Below are positions 24,080 through 33,002 of a stretch of DNA of 64,000 nt, in pieces; the first letter of the stretch is position 1; each line of letters begins with the position of its first letter. The stretch comes from Lachnospiraceae bacterium (GTDB lineage: Bacteria > Bacillota > Clostridia > Lachnospirales > Lachnospiraceae): contig SVFI01000003.1 of NCBI GenBank assembly GCA_015056905.1, forward strand, positions 124,001 to 188,000, written 5' to 3'. Position numbers and translations under genes: made by a program. The notes below the pieces were generated by a model. It did no database searches. It was not told where the DNA came from and saw nothing but the letters and a program-made list of their open reading frames with translations.

Positions 24080-24955
24080 TTATTCATCTGACTCCGGTTG
24101 CTCCAGAGTTACTCTTCCGAGTTTACCACTTCTGAAATCATCCAAAAGCAGGTTCGCCGCCTTGCGCAAATCAAGTTCCTCTCCTTTTTGGAAACATTTG
24201 CGCACTTTTGCAATCTCCATCAGAATTTTAAGCGCTCCGTTTTCCGACGCTACATCATGTTCCAGTTCCACCGCAATGTCAAAACGTCTTGCAAGCAGTC
24301 CCCTATATTCTTTGGAGAGAAAAACAATAAGCTCCATCGCCATCTCTTCTATATTGAGAATCTCATCGTTCATAGAACCTATCAGCGCAAGTCGCAGCCC
24401 CACCGTCTGGTCTTCAAACTTCGGCCACAAAATTCCCGGCGTATCTAAAAGTTCCAACGTCTTACTTAGACGAATCCACTGTTTTCCCTTGGTTACCCCC
24501 GGCTTATTTCCGGTCTTGGCACACGCTTTTCCCGCAAAAGAATTGATAAATGTAGACTTTCCGACGTTGGGAATTCCGACTACCATTGCACGCACCGGGC
24601 GATTGATAATCCCCCTCTTTCGGTCGCGCTCAATTTTTTCTTTACACGCCTCTGCAACCACGCTGTTAATTGCCTTCATCCCATTTCGATTTCGTGAATT
24701 CAGAGCAACCACAAAATAACCTTTCTTTTCAAAAAAAGCCTGCCACTTCTTCGTCTGTTGCTCATCTGCAAGATCCGCTTTGTTGAGCAAAATAAGTCTG
24801 GCTTTGTTTTTTCCGAGTTCATCAATATCGGGATTTCGGCTCGAAAGCGGAATCCGCGCATCCACAAGCTCAATCACCAAATCAATCAGCTTGATGTTCT
24901 CCTGCATCATACGCTTGGCTTTCGTCATATGTCCCGGGTACCACTGATATGTCAT
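24080..24955 (-). CDS. rbgA: Ribosome biogenesis GTPase RbgA (YlqF)
   Basis: Circularly permuted GTPase for late 50S assembly. The order of G motifs is permuted: NKAD (G4) comes first, then VVGIPNVGKSTFIN (G1) and DTPGILWPK (G3), followed by a C-terminal helical domain. The start MTYQWYPGHMTKAKR is the family N-terminus; ATG 24955 has AGGTG upstream, whereas the longer track ORF overlaps lepB. 291 residues. Sits 8 bases after the upstream signal peptidase gene, in the same order as Bacillus rplS-lepB-ylqF-rnhB. Confidence 0.97.
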   Translation of the reverse strand: MTYQWYPGHMTKAKRMMQENIKLIDLVIELVDARIPLSSRNPDIDELGKNKARLILLNKADLADEQQTKKWQAFFEKKGYFVVALNSRNRNGMKAINSVVAEACKEKIERDRKRGIINRPVRAMVVGIPNVGKSTFINSFAGKACAKTGNKPGVTKGKQWIRLSKTLELLDTPGILWPKFEDQTVGLRLALIGSMNDEILNIEEMAMELIVFLSKEYRGLLARRFDIAVELEHDVASENGALKILMEIAKVRKCFQKGEELDLRKAANLLLDDFRSGKLGRVTLEQPESDE

Positions 24956-24963
24956 CTTTTCAC

Positions 24964-25542
24964 CTATTCCATCAGACCAATCGAACTGTCGCCCGCCGCC
25001 ATGTGGAACCAAACCTTTCCTATAATGTTATCGCGTGATACCGCCCCGATATTACCCGAGCGGCTATCCTCGCTGTTATTGATATTATCACCCAATGCAA
25101 AAAATTCATTGTTTCCGAGTGTCACGGGATTTTCTGCAATACCCGCATCTTCTATTTTATCATATTCCACGTCTTTATACAAAATCCCGTTCACATACAG
25201 CAACCCATTTTTAATCTGCACGGTATCTCCCGATGTTGCCACCACTCTCTTTACATAGTAATGTGTATTTTCATTGCCGTTCGGAAGAAACACAACCACA
25301 TCTCCGGCCTTAGGCGCAATGATACGGTATATAAAACGATTGACCAAAATTTCCTGACCGTTGTACAGCACCGGCTCCATGGAAACACCGATAACGCTGG
25401 TACGCATACCGACACAGAAAATAATGACAAATGCCAATACCGCTGCTGCAAGTGTAATGAAAACATAGCTCCAGATTTCTCTCATGAGAGAAGCACTTAT
25501 TAACTTTTTCTTCTGTCGGAAACTAAGTCCTTTTCTTCTCAT
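24964..25542 (-). CDS. lepB: Signal peptidase I, second paralogue
   Basis: 192 residues. Basic N-terminus (MRRKGLSFRQKKKLI), one membrane anchor (~25-45), catalytic serine region VIGVSMEPVLYNGQ, lysine region HYYVKRVVATSGD and GDNINNSEDSR. It shares the fold but little close identity with the signal peptidase encoded 1.4 kb away, so the pair is an old duplication or two imports with perhaps different substrates. First gene of a leftward unit running to yraN, with its own promoter right after the rplS terminator. Confidence 0.95.
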   Translation of the reverse strand: MRRKGLSFRQKKKLISASLMREIWSYVFITLAAAVLAFVIIFCVGMRTSVIGVSMEPVLYNGQEILVNRFIYRIIAPKAGDVVVFLPNGNENTHYYVKRVVATSGDTVQIKNGLLYVNGILYKDVEYDKIEDAGIAENPVTLGNNEFFALGDNINNSEDSRSGNIGAVSRDNIIGKVWFHMAAGDSSIGLME

Positions 25543-25562
25543 CGTTGTATCCTTTCTATTTT

Positions 25563-25582
25563 GTGAATTTGTGGCAATTCAC
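25563..25582. repeat. Hairpin GTGAATT...AATTCAC in the lepB leader
   Basis: Perfect 7-base arms with a 6-base loop in the transcribed leader, about 20 bases before the ATG at 25542. It does not cover the AGAAAGGATA ribosome site. Purpose unknown; a leader-stability element or operator is possible. Confidence 0.4.
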
Positions 25583-25590
25583 ATACCTAT

Positions 25591-25619
25591 ATCATACATC
25601 CTGAAAAGAAAAGGGACAA
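25591..25619 (-). promoter_or_regulatory. Promoter of lepB-rbgA operon, overlapping the rplS terminator
   Basis: On the minus strand TTGTCC (25614-25619), 17 bases, TATGAT (25591-25596). The -35 lies in the descending arm of the rplS terminator stem. Confidence 0.55.
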
Positions 25620-25643
25620 GATACATACTGTATTTTGTCCCTT
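25601..25643 (-). terminator. Intrinsic terminator of rplS
   Basis: Reading leftward, AAGGGACAAAATAC and GATACTTGTCCCTT-type arms (25611-25624 and 25630-25643) give a 14-bp stem with one wobble and a 5-base loop, followed by TTTCTTTTC. Confidence 0.85.
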
Positions 25644-25656
25644 ACATTCTTTTTTA

Positions 25657-26004
25657 CTATTTAACGAGCTCTTTTACTTTTGCTCTCTTACCTACACGGT
25701 CTCTTAAATAGTTAAGTTTTGCACGTCTTACTTTACCACGTCTTACAACTTCTACCTTCTCAACGTTCGGAGAATGTAATGGCCAAGTCTTTTCAACTCC
25801 TACACCATTTGAAGTTTTACGTACTGTAAATGTAGCACGGTTGCTTCCGCCCTGCATTTTAAGAACTGTACCTTCGAAAACCTGAATTCTTTCACGATTT
25901 CCCTCTTTGATTTTACCGTAAACTTTTACAGTATCACCAACATTGAACTGTGGTACGTTTTCTTTTAACTGAGCTGCTTCGATTTCTTTAATAATTGCGT
26001 TCAT
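25657..26004 (-). CDS. rplS: 50S ribosomal protein L19
   Basis: L19 sits at the 30S-50S interface. 115 residues from ATG 26004 ([20 protein letters not shown]), with [20 protein letters not shown] and [20 protein letters not shown] typical of the family. AAGGAG precedes the ATG. The track ORF extends 22 codons upstream into the leader and is not supported. It keeps its usual place next to trmD, though an ABC exporter is inserted between. It has its own promoter, leader and terminator. Confidence 0.98.
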   Translation of the reverse strand: MNAIIKEIEAAQLKENVPQFNVGDTVKVYGKIKEGNRERIQVFEGTVLKMQGGSNRATFTVRKTSNGVGVEKTWPLHSPNVEKVEVVRRGKVRRAKLNYLRDRVGKRAKVKELVK

Positions 26005-26073
26005 TGTGTATCTCCTTCCGTATTGGATGTTCTTAATACGATCAGTAACAGAGGACCATCTCTTTTTCACAAC
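26005..26073 (-). ncRNA. Probable rplS 5' leader RNA (L19 leader-like)
   Basis: About 70 transcribed bases precede the rplS ATG. A hairpin CGTATT...AATACG ends just before the AAGGAG ribosome site, and GATG...CATC can pair around it. Firmicutes rplS genes are known to carry autoregulatory L19 leaders; the match here is from position and structure only. Confidence 0.4.
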
Positions 26074-26079
26074 GTGAGT

Positions 26080-26108
26080 AGTTTACCATAGTTTCGTTCG
26101 GATTTCAA
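26080..26108 (-). promoter_or_regulatory. Sigma-A promoter of rplS
   Basis: On the minus strand TTGAAA (26103-26108), 17 bases, TAAACT (26080-26085), with TGG before the -10 (extended -10). Confidence 0.6.
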
Positions 26109-26126
26109 GCGTTTTCTATGAAAAAA

Positions 26127-28133
26127 TCAAGCTACATCTTTCTTTCTGACAAGTAGCCATCCCGCAAACGCAAACACCACACCAATCAGTGTAATGATAA
26201 GCACTTCTGCCACGCCGAGGCTCTCCTTTAAAAGAACCGGAAACAGCTTCCCAATCTGCTCCGGATACAAGCTGAGCAATACGGAAATCAGATTATTGAT
26301 AAAATGCATCAGCATCGAGGTGAAAATACTTCCTGTCATATATGCTGCCACAGTAAGTACCAGCCCGACAATGCTGATGGTAAACATCTTGAGCACACTC
26401 ATGTGATACGCCGCAAAGATTAACGTCGTTGCCACGATTGCAACGATTGGCTTACACTTCTCTCTCAAAGTTCCCATCAGGAATCCGCGGAACAATAACT
26501 CTTCCCCTATGGCAGGCATTAATGCCACAACAAGGATGAGTATCCACACCGACTGTCCTTTGAGCATCTCATCCATCGCCTGCAGACTCTCTGCACTCTG
26601 AGGAAAGACAGGTGTAAGTAATGCCCCCACCACGAGTGCCAGCAAAAATCCCGCTATGGCAAGACAAATTCCTCCCAGCACACCTTTTGTCTTCACCGGT
26701 TTCACGGAAAACAGTCGTTTCCAATCCGCTTTCATATACCATGCATAGATAAGCGGACACACAAGAATAAATGCCTGTTGCACCACGACTCCACCAAAGC
26801 CGAGTTTCAGCTGTGCATAAGTTCCTCCGTACAGCATAAGTAAAAGTACAATACACATCAAAAGCACACAGTCGCCGATGCCCGGCATTTGTTTCTCCTT
26901 CATTTCGCTGCGTTTATCAAACAGCTTCACGCTGCTGAATCCTTCGGAGAACAGTACAGACTCACTATTATAAATTCTTCCGAGCACCATGACAGCAAGT
27001 AAGCTGTAAGCAACATTCGAAGCCAAAACCACGCCAAACAGCGCATAGTTATAATTAAACTCAAACAATCCCGCAACAAGCAGGGCAACATTGACAACCG
27101 GAATTGCTGCTGTCTGCGCCGTCAATTCCAGATCCGGAAGCATCGGTGCATATCCTGCAAACATAAACACAAACATAACCGGAGTTGCATAGTTGTTCGC
27201 ATCTTTAAAGTTCTTGGCAAACACACAGGTACACATGCAGACAGCCGTCACAAACAGCGCAAACACCATCATAACAAGAATCGTGAATAAAATCCCCGGC
27301 AAAAATACCGAAAAATCGAATGCGACATTTATGTCAGCAGCCGCTGCCAGAGAACTGGTTACCAGAAATGCCATAGCCCCGCCCATGGAGATGACATTGA
27401 GAATTGCAGAAACACATGCAATACACGATACTGCCAAAAACTTACTCATAATCATTTCAAAGTTTGTCACAGGAAGTGTCAAAAGCGTCTCAAGCGTTCC
27501 GCGCTCCTTCTCTCCTGCCGTCACATCAATCGCAGGATAAATAGCTCCGAGCAAAATCATCGTAATAATGAAGAAAGGCATCATCATACCAATCAAACTT
27601 CCGATGGACTCCTCCGCCGTAGACATATCCTCTTCTCCGACCAAAATCGGATGCAGAATTTGGTCTACATCAAGACCTGCCTCTACAATCTGTTTTTCTG
27701 TCAATGCAGCACGATAAATATCAAGAGCCTCATCAAGTGCATAGGAAGCCGTGGACGACCTATCCTTTGCAGAAAGGTAATTTATCGTAATCTCTTTTCC
27801 GTCCATCGTGACATAGGCATCAATTTCTTCTGCCTCCAGCGCCTGTTTGCACGATTCTTTTTGCACAACATCAACCTGATATCCTATATCCTCTTGCTTT
27901 TCCTGAAGAATAGCTGATATTTCCGTCTCCAGCGCCTTACAATCCTCAAATGCAACCAGGTATGTTTTCTCTTCCTGACTCTGTATGATGGAACTGCTCA
28001 AAAGTGCCACACCTACAATCAGAAGCGGATACAGCACAAGCGGAAGAAGCACCATCATAATCATCGTCTTCTTGTCTCTGAAAATATCTCTGATTTCACG
28101 CCTGAAAAGCGCACCCATTCGTTTTATATTCAT
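26127..28133 (-). CDS. ABC-2 exporter permease fused to CPBP intramembrane protease
   Basis: 668 residues. Residues ~1-400 are an ABC-2 (NatB-like) permease: a cytoplasmic helix and TM1, a ~150-residue external loop, then five or more helices with ERGTLETLLTLPVTNFEMI. Residues ~430-668 form a second membrane unit with CPBP/CAAX-protease motifs EELLFRGFLMG, AAYHMSVLK and MHFINN, carrying the expected Glu-Glu and His residues. It follows its ATPase gene with a 4-base overlap. Likely exports a small molecule or peptide; the fused protease could process or confer immunity to it. Cargo unknown; no peptide gene is visible nearby. Confidence 0.85.
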   Translation of the reverse strand: MNIKRMGALFRREIRDIFRDKKTMIMMVLLPLVLYPLLIVGVALLSSSIIQSQEEKTYLVAFEDCKALETEISAILQEKQEDIGYQVDVVQKESCKQALEAEEIDAYVTMDGKEITINYLSAKDRSSTASYALDEALDIYRAALTEKQIVEAGLDVDQILHPILVGEEDMSTAEESIGSLIGMMMPFFIITMILLGAIYPAIDVTAGEKERGTLETLLTLPVTNFEMIMSKFLAVSCIACVSAILNVISMGGAMAFLVTSSLAAAADINVAFDFSVFLPGILFTILVMMVFALFVTAVCMCTCVFAKNFKDANNYATPVMFVFMFAGYAPMLPDLELTAQTAAIPVVNVALLVAGLFEFNYNYALFGVVLASNVAYSLLAVMVLGRIYNSESVLFSEGFSSVKLFDKRSEMKEKQMPGIGDCVLLMCIVLLLMLYGGTYAQLKLGFGGVVVQQAFILVCPLIYAWYMKADWKRLFSVKPVKTKGVLGGICLAIAGFLLALVVGALLTPVFPQSAESLQAMDEMLKGQSVWILILVVALMPAIGEELLFRGFLMGTLREKCKPIVAIVATTLIFAAYHMSVLKMFTISIVGLVLTVAAYMTGSIFTSMLMHFINNLISVLLSLYPEQIGKLFPVLLKESLGVAEVLIITLIGVVFAFAGWLLVRKKDVA

Positions 28134-28930
28134 GCCTTTTCCACCTCCTCCATCACTTGATGAAAGGCGTCACGCAGATTGTCTGTATGACACTGCTCCA
28201 AAATCTCTTTCGGACTTCCTTCCCTGACAATCTTTCCCTGATAAATCATCAAAATACGGTCACACATAAACTGTGCTTCCTCCAGATAGTGCGTGGAATA
28301 AAGTACAGTTTTTCCCCGCTGTTTTTGCGACTTCATGAAGTTTACAATCGCATCGGCACTAATGATATCAAGGCCGAGCGTCGGCTCGTCAAATATGTAG
28401 ATGTCCGGATCATGAATCAGACATCTTGCAATCGATGCCCGCTGTGTCTGTCCGGTGGATAGTTTTTCGATGCGGTTATCTAAAAAACTTTCCATATCAA
28501 GCACATCGGAAATCTCCTTGATTCTCTTCTCCGCTTCCGCTTTCTCAATCCCGTAAATCTCAGCGAGCATGTAGAGCATTTCCCGCGTACTCATGCGATG
28601 ATAAAGTTTGGTATTACCCGACAAATATCCGATAGACTTTTTTAAATCCACGGGGTCCGTTAAAACCTCGCCTGATTTATTTTCAATGGAAACACTCCCC
28701 TCCGTCGGCTCCATCAGTGAACCGAGCATACGCAGAAGTGTTGTTTTCCCGGCGCCGTTCGGTCCCAAAATTCCGAGAATTTCTCCCTGCTCCACGCGGA
28801 ACGAAATATGGTCCACCGCATAGAAGCTCTCTTTCTTTCCTGTTTTCTTCCCCGTTTTCCTGCGGCCCTTTTTATCCTCCGCAAGCACTGTTCTTTCGAA
28901 CTGTTTACACAAATTATCGGCTATTATCAT
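28130..28930 (-). CDS. ABC transporter ATP-binding protein (NatA-like)
   Basis: 266 residues from ATG 28930, preceded by GGAGGG. Walker A GPNGAGKTT, signature LSTGQTQRASIARCL, Walker B IYIFDEPTLGLD and switch His STHYLEEAQ. It pairs with the fused permease-protease encoded downstream. A lysine/arginine-rich insert (KKGRRKTGKKTGKKES, ~20-35) interrupts the first strand region, which is unusual. The start overlaps the trmD stop by 17 bases, so it is translated from the rimM-trmD transcript. Confidence 0.93.
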   Translation of the reverse strand: MIIADNLCKQFERTVLAEDKKGRRKTGKKTGKKESFYAVDHISFRVEQGEILGILGPNGAGKTTLLRMLGSLMEPTEGSVSIENKSGEVLTDPVDLKKSIGYLSGNTKLYHRMSTREMLYMLAEIYGIEKAEAEKRIKEISDVLDMESFLDNRIEKLSTGQTQRASIARCLIHDPDIYIFDEPTLGLDIISADAIVNFMKSQKQRGKTVLYSTHYLEEAQFMCDRILMIYQGKIVREGSPKEILEQCHTDNLRDAFHQVMEEVEKA

Positions 28931-29639
28931 GTTCAGCCCTCCATTTTTCATACAAATCCAGACGTCTTTCCTTCGTTCGTTTTATTGACTCCTCCAACTG
29001 CCATTTTTCAATCAATTTATGGTTGCCCGAAAGAAGCACCGGCGGAACCTCCTTGTCATGCCATACCTGCGGTCGCGAATACTGCGGATGCTCCAAAAGT
29101 CCATTCCCGAACGAATCCGTTACTGCGGACTCCTCGTTGTTTAAAACTCCGGGAACCAGTCTTGCAATCGCATCCACCATTACCATCGCCGGAAGCTCCC
29201 CTCCCGTCAAAACATAATCTCCGATGGATACATAATCCGTTACCACTTCCTCAAGTACTCTTTCATCAATTCCCTCATAGTGTCCGCAAAGCAGCACGAG
29301 GTCCTCTTCTTTTGCAAACTCCTGTGCCATCTTTTGGTCGAACACGGCCCCCTGCGGTGTCACATAAACGACGCGCACCTTTTTATCGCTCCCCGTACGC
29401 TGCGCAATCTGTCCGAGCACCGCCTGCACACAATCATACACCGGCTGTGCCTGCATGAGCATTCCCGCCCCCGGACCATAAGTATAATCATCTACCTTCT
29501 GATGCTTATTTGTTGTATAATCCCTAATATTAATTGCTTCCGCCTCAATGCAACCTTTCTGCATTGCGCGCCCGAGAATGCTCGTTCCGAGCCCCTCCAT
29601 AATCATCTCAGGAAACAATGTCAGCACATGAAAAAACAT
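28914..29639 (-). CDS. trmD: tRNA (guanine-N1-)-methyltransferase
   Basis: Methylates G37 in tRNAs reading CNN-type codons, preventing frameshifts. Motifs: FHVLTLFPEM at the N-terminus, the trefoil-knot SAM site LLCGHYEGIDERV and SIGDYVLTGGELPAM. 241 residues from ATG 29639 with AGGAGGAG upstream, the normal family length; the track extension into rimM is rejected. It lies 11 bases after rimM, its usual partner. Confidence 0.98.
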   Translation of the reverse strand: MFFHVLTLFPEMIMEGLGTSILGRAMQKGCIEAEAINIRDYTTNKHQKVDDYTYGPGAGMLMQAQPVYDCVQAVLGQIAQRTGSDKKVRVVYVTPQGAVFDQKMAQEFAKEEDLVLLCGHYEGIDERVLEEVVTDYVSIGDYVLTGGELPAMVMVDAIARLVPGVLNNEESAVTDSFGNGLLEHPQYSRPQVWHDKEVPPVLLSGNHKLIEKWQLEESIKRTKERRLDLYEKWRAEHDNSR

Positions 29640-29650
29640 GCTCTCTCCTC

Positions 29651-30160
29651 CTAATCCAAAAGTCCCGGCATAATATGCACCGTCACTTTTCCTTCTGTCA
29701 TATCCACGCCAAGCACACATTCCTTAATTGCCGGAAACAAATGCTCTTTTCCCTCCGGAGTTTCCACGACATAAACATCATTTGCCCCCGTCTGAATCAC
29801 ATCCGTAAGCTGTCCGATATGCGTTCCGTCTTCCTCACAAACAGTCAGCCCAATTAAATCAGCAATAAAATACTCATCCTTCGCACACTTGACTGCATGC
29901 TGTCTTGTCACAAGGAGGTTACATCCTTTGTACGGTGCAATCTCATCTATATTGTCAAAGCCTTCAAACTTCAAAATAACAAACTGCTTGAAAAACTTTA
30001 CACTCTCCACTTTTACATCTATATTTCCTTTTGGAGTTTCCAAAACATACTCTTTATTCTTTTTAAAACGCTTCACATCGTCCGTCGTCGGGAATACTTT
30101 CATTTCACCGCGCACACCATGTGTGGATGTAAGCACTCCTACCTGTAACAAATCATTCAT
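29651..30160 (-). CDS. rimM: 16S rRNA processing protein RimM
   Basis: Assists 30S maturation by binding S19. 169 residues with the N-terminal LQVGVLTSTHGVRGEMKVFPTTDD domain and the PRC-barrel C-terminal half (YFIADLIGLTV; VIQTGANDVYVVE). The ATG overlaps the stop of the upstream glycosyltransferase gene by 4 bases, so its translation is coupled to a gene of unrelated function. In most Firmicutes rpsP-ylqC precedes it directly. Confidence 0.97.
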   Translation of the reverse strand: MNDLLQVGVLTSTHGVRGEMKVFPTTDDVKRFKKNKEYVLETPKGNIDVKVESVKFFKQFVILKFEGFDNIDEIAPYKGCNLLVTRQHAVKCAKDEYFIADLIGLTVCEEDGTHIGQLTDVIQTGANDVYVVETPEGKEHLFPAIKECVLGVDMTEGKVTVHIMPGLLD

Positions 30161-31374
30161 CGACTACCTTCCTCTCTTTCTTTCGTCTGCGCCATAAGGT
30201 CATATGCGAGTACTATAATTACAACAAGTCGCAAGAGCGCACCAATGATGTTAAAGCCTTCAAACGAAAACCAGAACAGCGTTTCCGAATACGATTCCAA
30301 TGCAATCAGATTGAGTACAACTGGAATCCACATTTTCTTTTTGTCCCCGTCAAGCAGAAAATATACGGATGTAACTTCAGCAATATAAGCATAGCGGTCG
30401 TGCATATGCGGAAGAAAATATGTGATAAAAAGTACACTGAGTGTTGTAAATGTACACAAAAAACGCACATCAAACGTAATCTTTTTCTGATACAGATAGT
30501 ACACCAGTAGCACCAGTCCAAGACCGCAGAACCAGATTCCCATGTTTCCGATTTCTTTATCCAGTCCTTCAAACTGCCAGAAGGAATACATATTCGGAAA
30601 CTCAAGCTGAAGCTCATTGAAATCTTTCGTCTGGCGGAAATAAATCGTCAGCATATCTACAACACCTCTTCCCGCAATCCACGACGGAATCAGCGTGATA
30701 CCATACACGACAAAAATCCACAAAAACGTCCGCAATCTATAATTTCTTTTTATGCACAAAACAGCAATGACCGGAAGCAGAAAGACGGTCTGAAGCTTAA
30801 ATGCAAACGCGCATCCGAGAAAAAACATTACAAAATCATCTGTCTGAAATGTAAGTTTTATTTTTCCGACCTTTATCGTTTTGGAAACTTCTTTCAGCGC
30901 ACAATACAACGCACACAAGATAAAAATCGTATATATATTGTCACACTGTCCCCATACTCCCGAATTGGCAATTACAGTCGGCAGCATCAAAATTATAATA
31001 TATGTCAGTATTTTCTTATATTTGTGCATACCCGTGGTAAGCAACATACTTCCGATAATGGCCAACACAAAGTCGAGCGCAATACTGACTGCTTTAATCA
31101 CGTACAGCGGTTCCACATCAAAATAAGAAATCAGCATCAATAAATGCATATACGCAGGTGTATAATTTCCTATCTCATGACCAAGTCCGGCAAAACCTCC
31201 GTACTCACGAAACGCATCGACCCAAGGCTTTAAACAAATCGTGTAATCCGGAAACTTAAGTTCCACAAAAATCAGACGTATATATAATGCAATGGCACTC
31301 ACAATCAGAAGGACAATCACATCCATCACTTCAAACTGCGATTTACCGATTTTTCTACCTAAAAGCTTAAACAT
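30157..31374 (-). CDS. Multi-pass membrane glycosyltransferase (Gpi18-like, GT-C fold)
   Basis: 405 residues with about ten membrane helices. The first external loop FPDYTICLKPWVDAFREYGG and the segment GNYTPAYMHLL resemble bacterial Gpi18-like mannosyltransferases, which use polyprenyl-phosphate sugars to modify wall polymers or proteins. Acceptor and sugar are unknown. ATG 31374 has GGGAGATAG upstream and follows the second glycosyltransferase gene by 4 bases. It ends by overlapping rimM. Confidence 0.75.
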   Translation of the reverse strand: MFKLLGRKIGKSQFEVMDVIVLLIVSAIALYIRLIFVELKFPDYTICLKPWVDAFREYGGFAGLGHEIGNYTPAYMHLLMLISYFDVEPLYVIKAVSIALDFVLAIIGSMLLTTGMHKYKKILTYIIILMLPTVIANSGVWGQCDNIYTIFILCALYCALKEVSKTIKVGKIKLTFQTDDFVMFFLGCAFAFKLQTVFLLPVIAVLCIKRNYRLRTFLWIFVVYGITLIPSWIAGRGVVDMLTIYFRQTKDFNELQLEFPNMYSFWQFEGLDKEIGNMGIWFCGLGLVLLVYYLYQKKITFDVRFLCTFTTLSVLFITYFLPHMHDRYAYIAEVTSVYFLLDGDKKKMWIPVVLNLIALESYSETLFWFSFEGFNIIGALLRLVVIIVLAYDLMAQTKEREEGSR

Positions 31375-31378
31375 TCAA

Positions 31379-32875
31379 CTATCTCCCTTCTTTTTTCCGT
31401 CCCCACAACATCGACATTCCCCATACTGCAAGCAAGATAAAGCAGGAAAAGAAATTTACCATATAGCGGGCGTGTACCTCCCACATCATGAGAAAGCAAT
31501 ACAATCCGAATGTTGCAAGCGGAACCGGAAGCAGTTCCGGTCTTATGCCCCCTGCCCGGAAACTCCTGACTGCCATCAGTACAAAACAGACAACCCCGAA
31601 TATCAGATACACATACCAGATAGAAGAACACGTATCCCAGTACCTATTATAATTTTCACCGAGCAGCGTCACCGTATTCTGTAGCTTCGTCTCCTTCTGA
31701 AATCCGAACAAAAACGTGTAAGACAGCTCAAACGTTCCGTCCGAAAAAACAATAATTCCTTTATTTTTAATGTGTTCCAGCATTCCACCGAAACCAAACC
31801 CCTCTATTCTCTTGACAATTTCTTCCCGCACAGCTTCTTTTCTCTCCTGCGGCTGTTCGATGGATCTGGAAAATTCCGTATCATCCGGAGAAAACCCCGG
31901 ATTTTCATTGAGCCCCATCATTACCCATGTCTCAATCGGAGTATTCATCTGTTCCGCAGTCGCACGCTCAAGATGCTTCCCGTAAATATAGCTGTCAAAT
32001 GCAAGATTAAAACAAAGATACACAGCAAAAAATGTAACCAAAACTGCCATGAGTTTTTTCCATTTTTGTGCAAGAAACAACGCAATCACAACCGCAATCA
32101 ACATAAAGACAGCCGTCGGTTTCAACAAATATCCAAACACTGCAAGAACCGCTATCGCAAACGCATACCCAAATGTTCCTACCGTGCCTTTACTTTTGTC
32201 CAGACACAGATACAGCGCATACAAAAGCACCGGAAAAATCATCGTCAGATGATCCGTATAAAAAACCGCTGCCATCAGATACATCGGCGGATAAAGCGCA
32301 TATAACACAAGCGAAAATACCGCTTCCGAAGCCGTGAACAAGCGTTTGCACACAAAATAGGTTGCTGCAACCATTCCGACACTCAAAAGACTGTTTGCCA
32401 ACATCCCGACAAAATAAAAGTCCGTACATCCGAATCGCGATGCCACTTGAAACAAGAACATCAAAAATGTCATTGTGCCGAGATTGTTCGGATAGTAATA
32501 ATAATAATCATAGAACCTTTCAAACGTTCCGGTCACAACCCAGTCAATCGCCCCGTGATAAATGGAGGAATAATCATACAAAGGATTGACCCTCAATTCA
32601 TTCCCCAGAAGCAGCTGCGCTGCAAACAAAACTGCCAAAAAGACGAGAAGTACTGCCCATCCGTATCGCTCCCATATTTCCTGTGTCTTTTTAAGCCACC
32701 AAAAGAACCCGAAACATATCACAATCCCGACCATCCACTGCACAATACGCCATGCACTTCCACCTGCTGTTCTCGGGATAAAATCTCTTCCCAAAATATC
32801 CAGCAGCAGTTTTACAAACACAACTGCCATCACAATATAAATCAGTTTATATAAAAACGCAGCAATTTTTTTCAT
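31379..32875 (-). CDS. Multi-pass membrane glycosyltransferase (PMT/ArnT-like, GT-C fold)
   Basis: 498 residues with about 11-12 membrane helices. The pattern is typical of dolichyl- or polyprenyl-phosphate sugar transferases: a long first external loop with an acidic residue (LYDYSSIYHGAIDWVVTG, followed by the tyrosine run FYDYYYYYPNN) and a later external loop (~290-380). It probably adds a sugar from an undecaprenyl carrier on the outer face. First gene of a four-gene unit with rimM and trmD, read from a good promoter at 32928-32957 after the khpA terminator. Confidence 0.7.
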   Translation of the reverse strand: MKKIAAFLYKLIYIVMAVVFVKLLLDILGRDFIPRTAGGSAWRIVQWMVGIVICFGFFWWLKKTQEIWERYGWAVLLVFLAVLFAAQLLLGNELRVNPLYDYSSIYHGAIDWVVTGTFERFYDYYYYYPNNLGTMTFLMFLFQVASRFGCTDFYFVGMLANSLLSVGMVAATYFVCKRLFTASEAVFSLVLYALYPPMYLMAAVFYTDHLTMIFPVLLYALYLCLDKSKGTVGTFGYAFAIAVLAVFGYLLKPTAVFMLIAVVIALFLAQKWKKLMAVLVTFFAVYLCFNLAFDSYIYGKHLERATAEQMNTPIETWVMMGLNENPGFSPDDTEFSRSIEQPQERKEAVREEIVKRIEGFGFGGMLEHIKNKGIIVFSDGTFELSYTFLFGFQKETKLQNTVTLLGENYNRYWDTCSSIWYVYLIFGVVCFVLMAVRSFRAGGIRPELLPVPLATFGLYCFLMMWEVHARYMVNFFSCFILLAVWGMSMLWGRKKEGR

Positions 32876-32927
32876 CTTGTCCGCTCCTTCGAATCACACA
32901 AAAAAATATTCAAGCACTATCCAGAGT

Positions 32928-32957
32928 ATTATATAACAAATCCCCCCTTTTTCTCAA
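32928..32957 (-). promoter_or_regulatory. Promoter of the glycosyltransferase-rimM-trmD unit
   Basis: On the minus strand TTGAGA (32952-32957), 18 bases, TATAAT (32928-32933). It lies just past the khpA terminator. Confidence 0.65.
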
Positions 32958-32968
32958 TGTTTTATACA

Positions 32969-32996
32969 CAAAAAATCCGAGGCGTTTGCCTCGGAT
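32969..32996 (-). terminator. Intrinsic terminator of the ylxM-ffh-rpsP-khpA operon
   Basis: Reading leftward, ATCCGAGGC and GCCTCGGAT (32975-32983/32988-32996) form a perfect 9-bp stem with a 4-base loop followed by TTTTTT. Confidence 0.9.
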
Positions 32997-33002
32997 TCTC
33001 TC

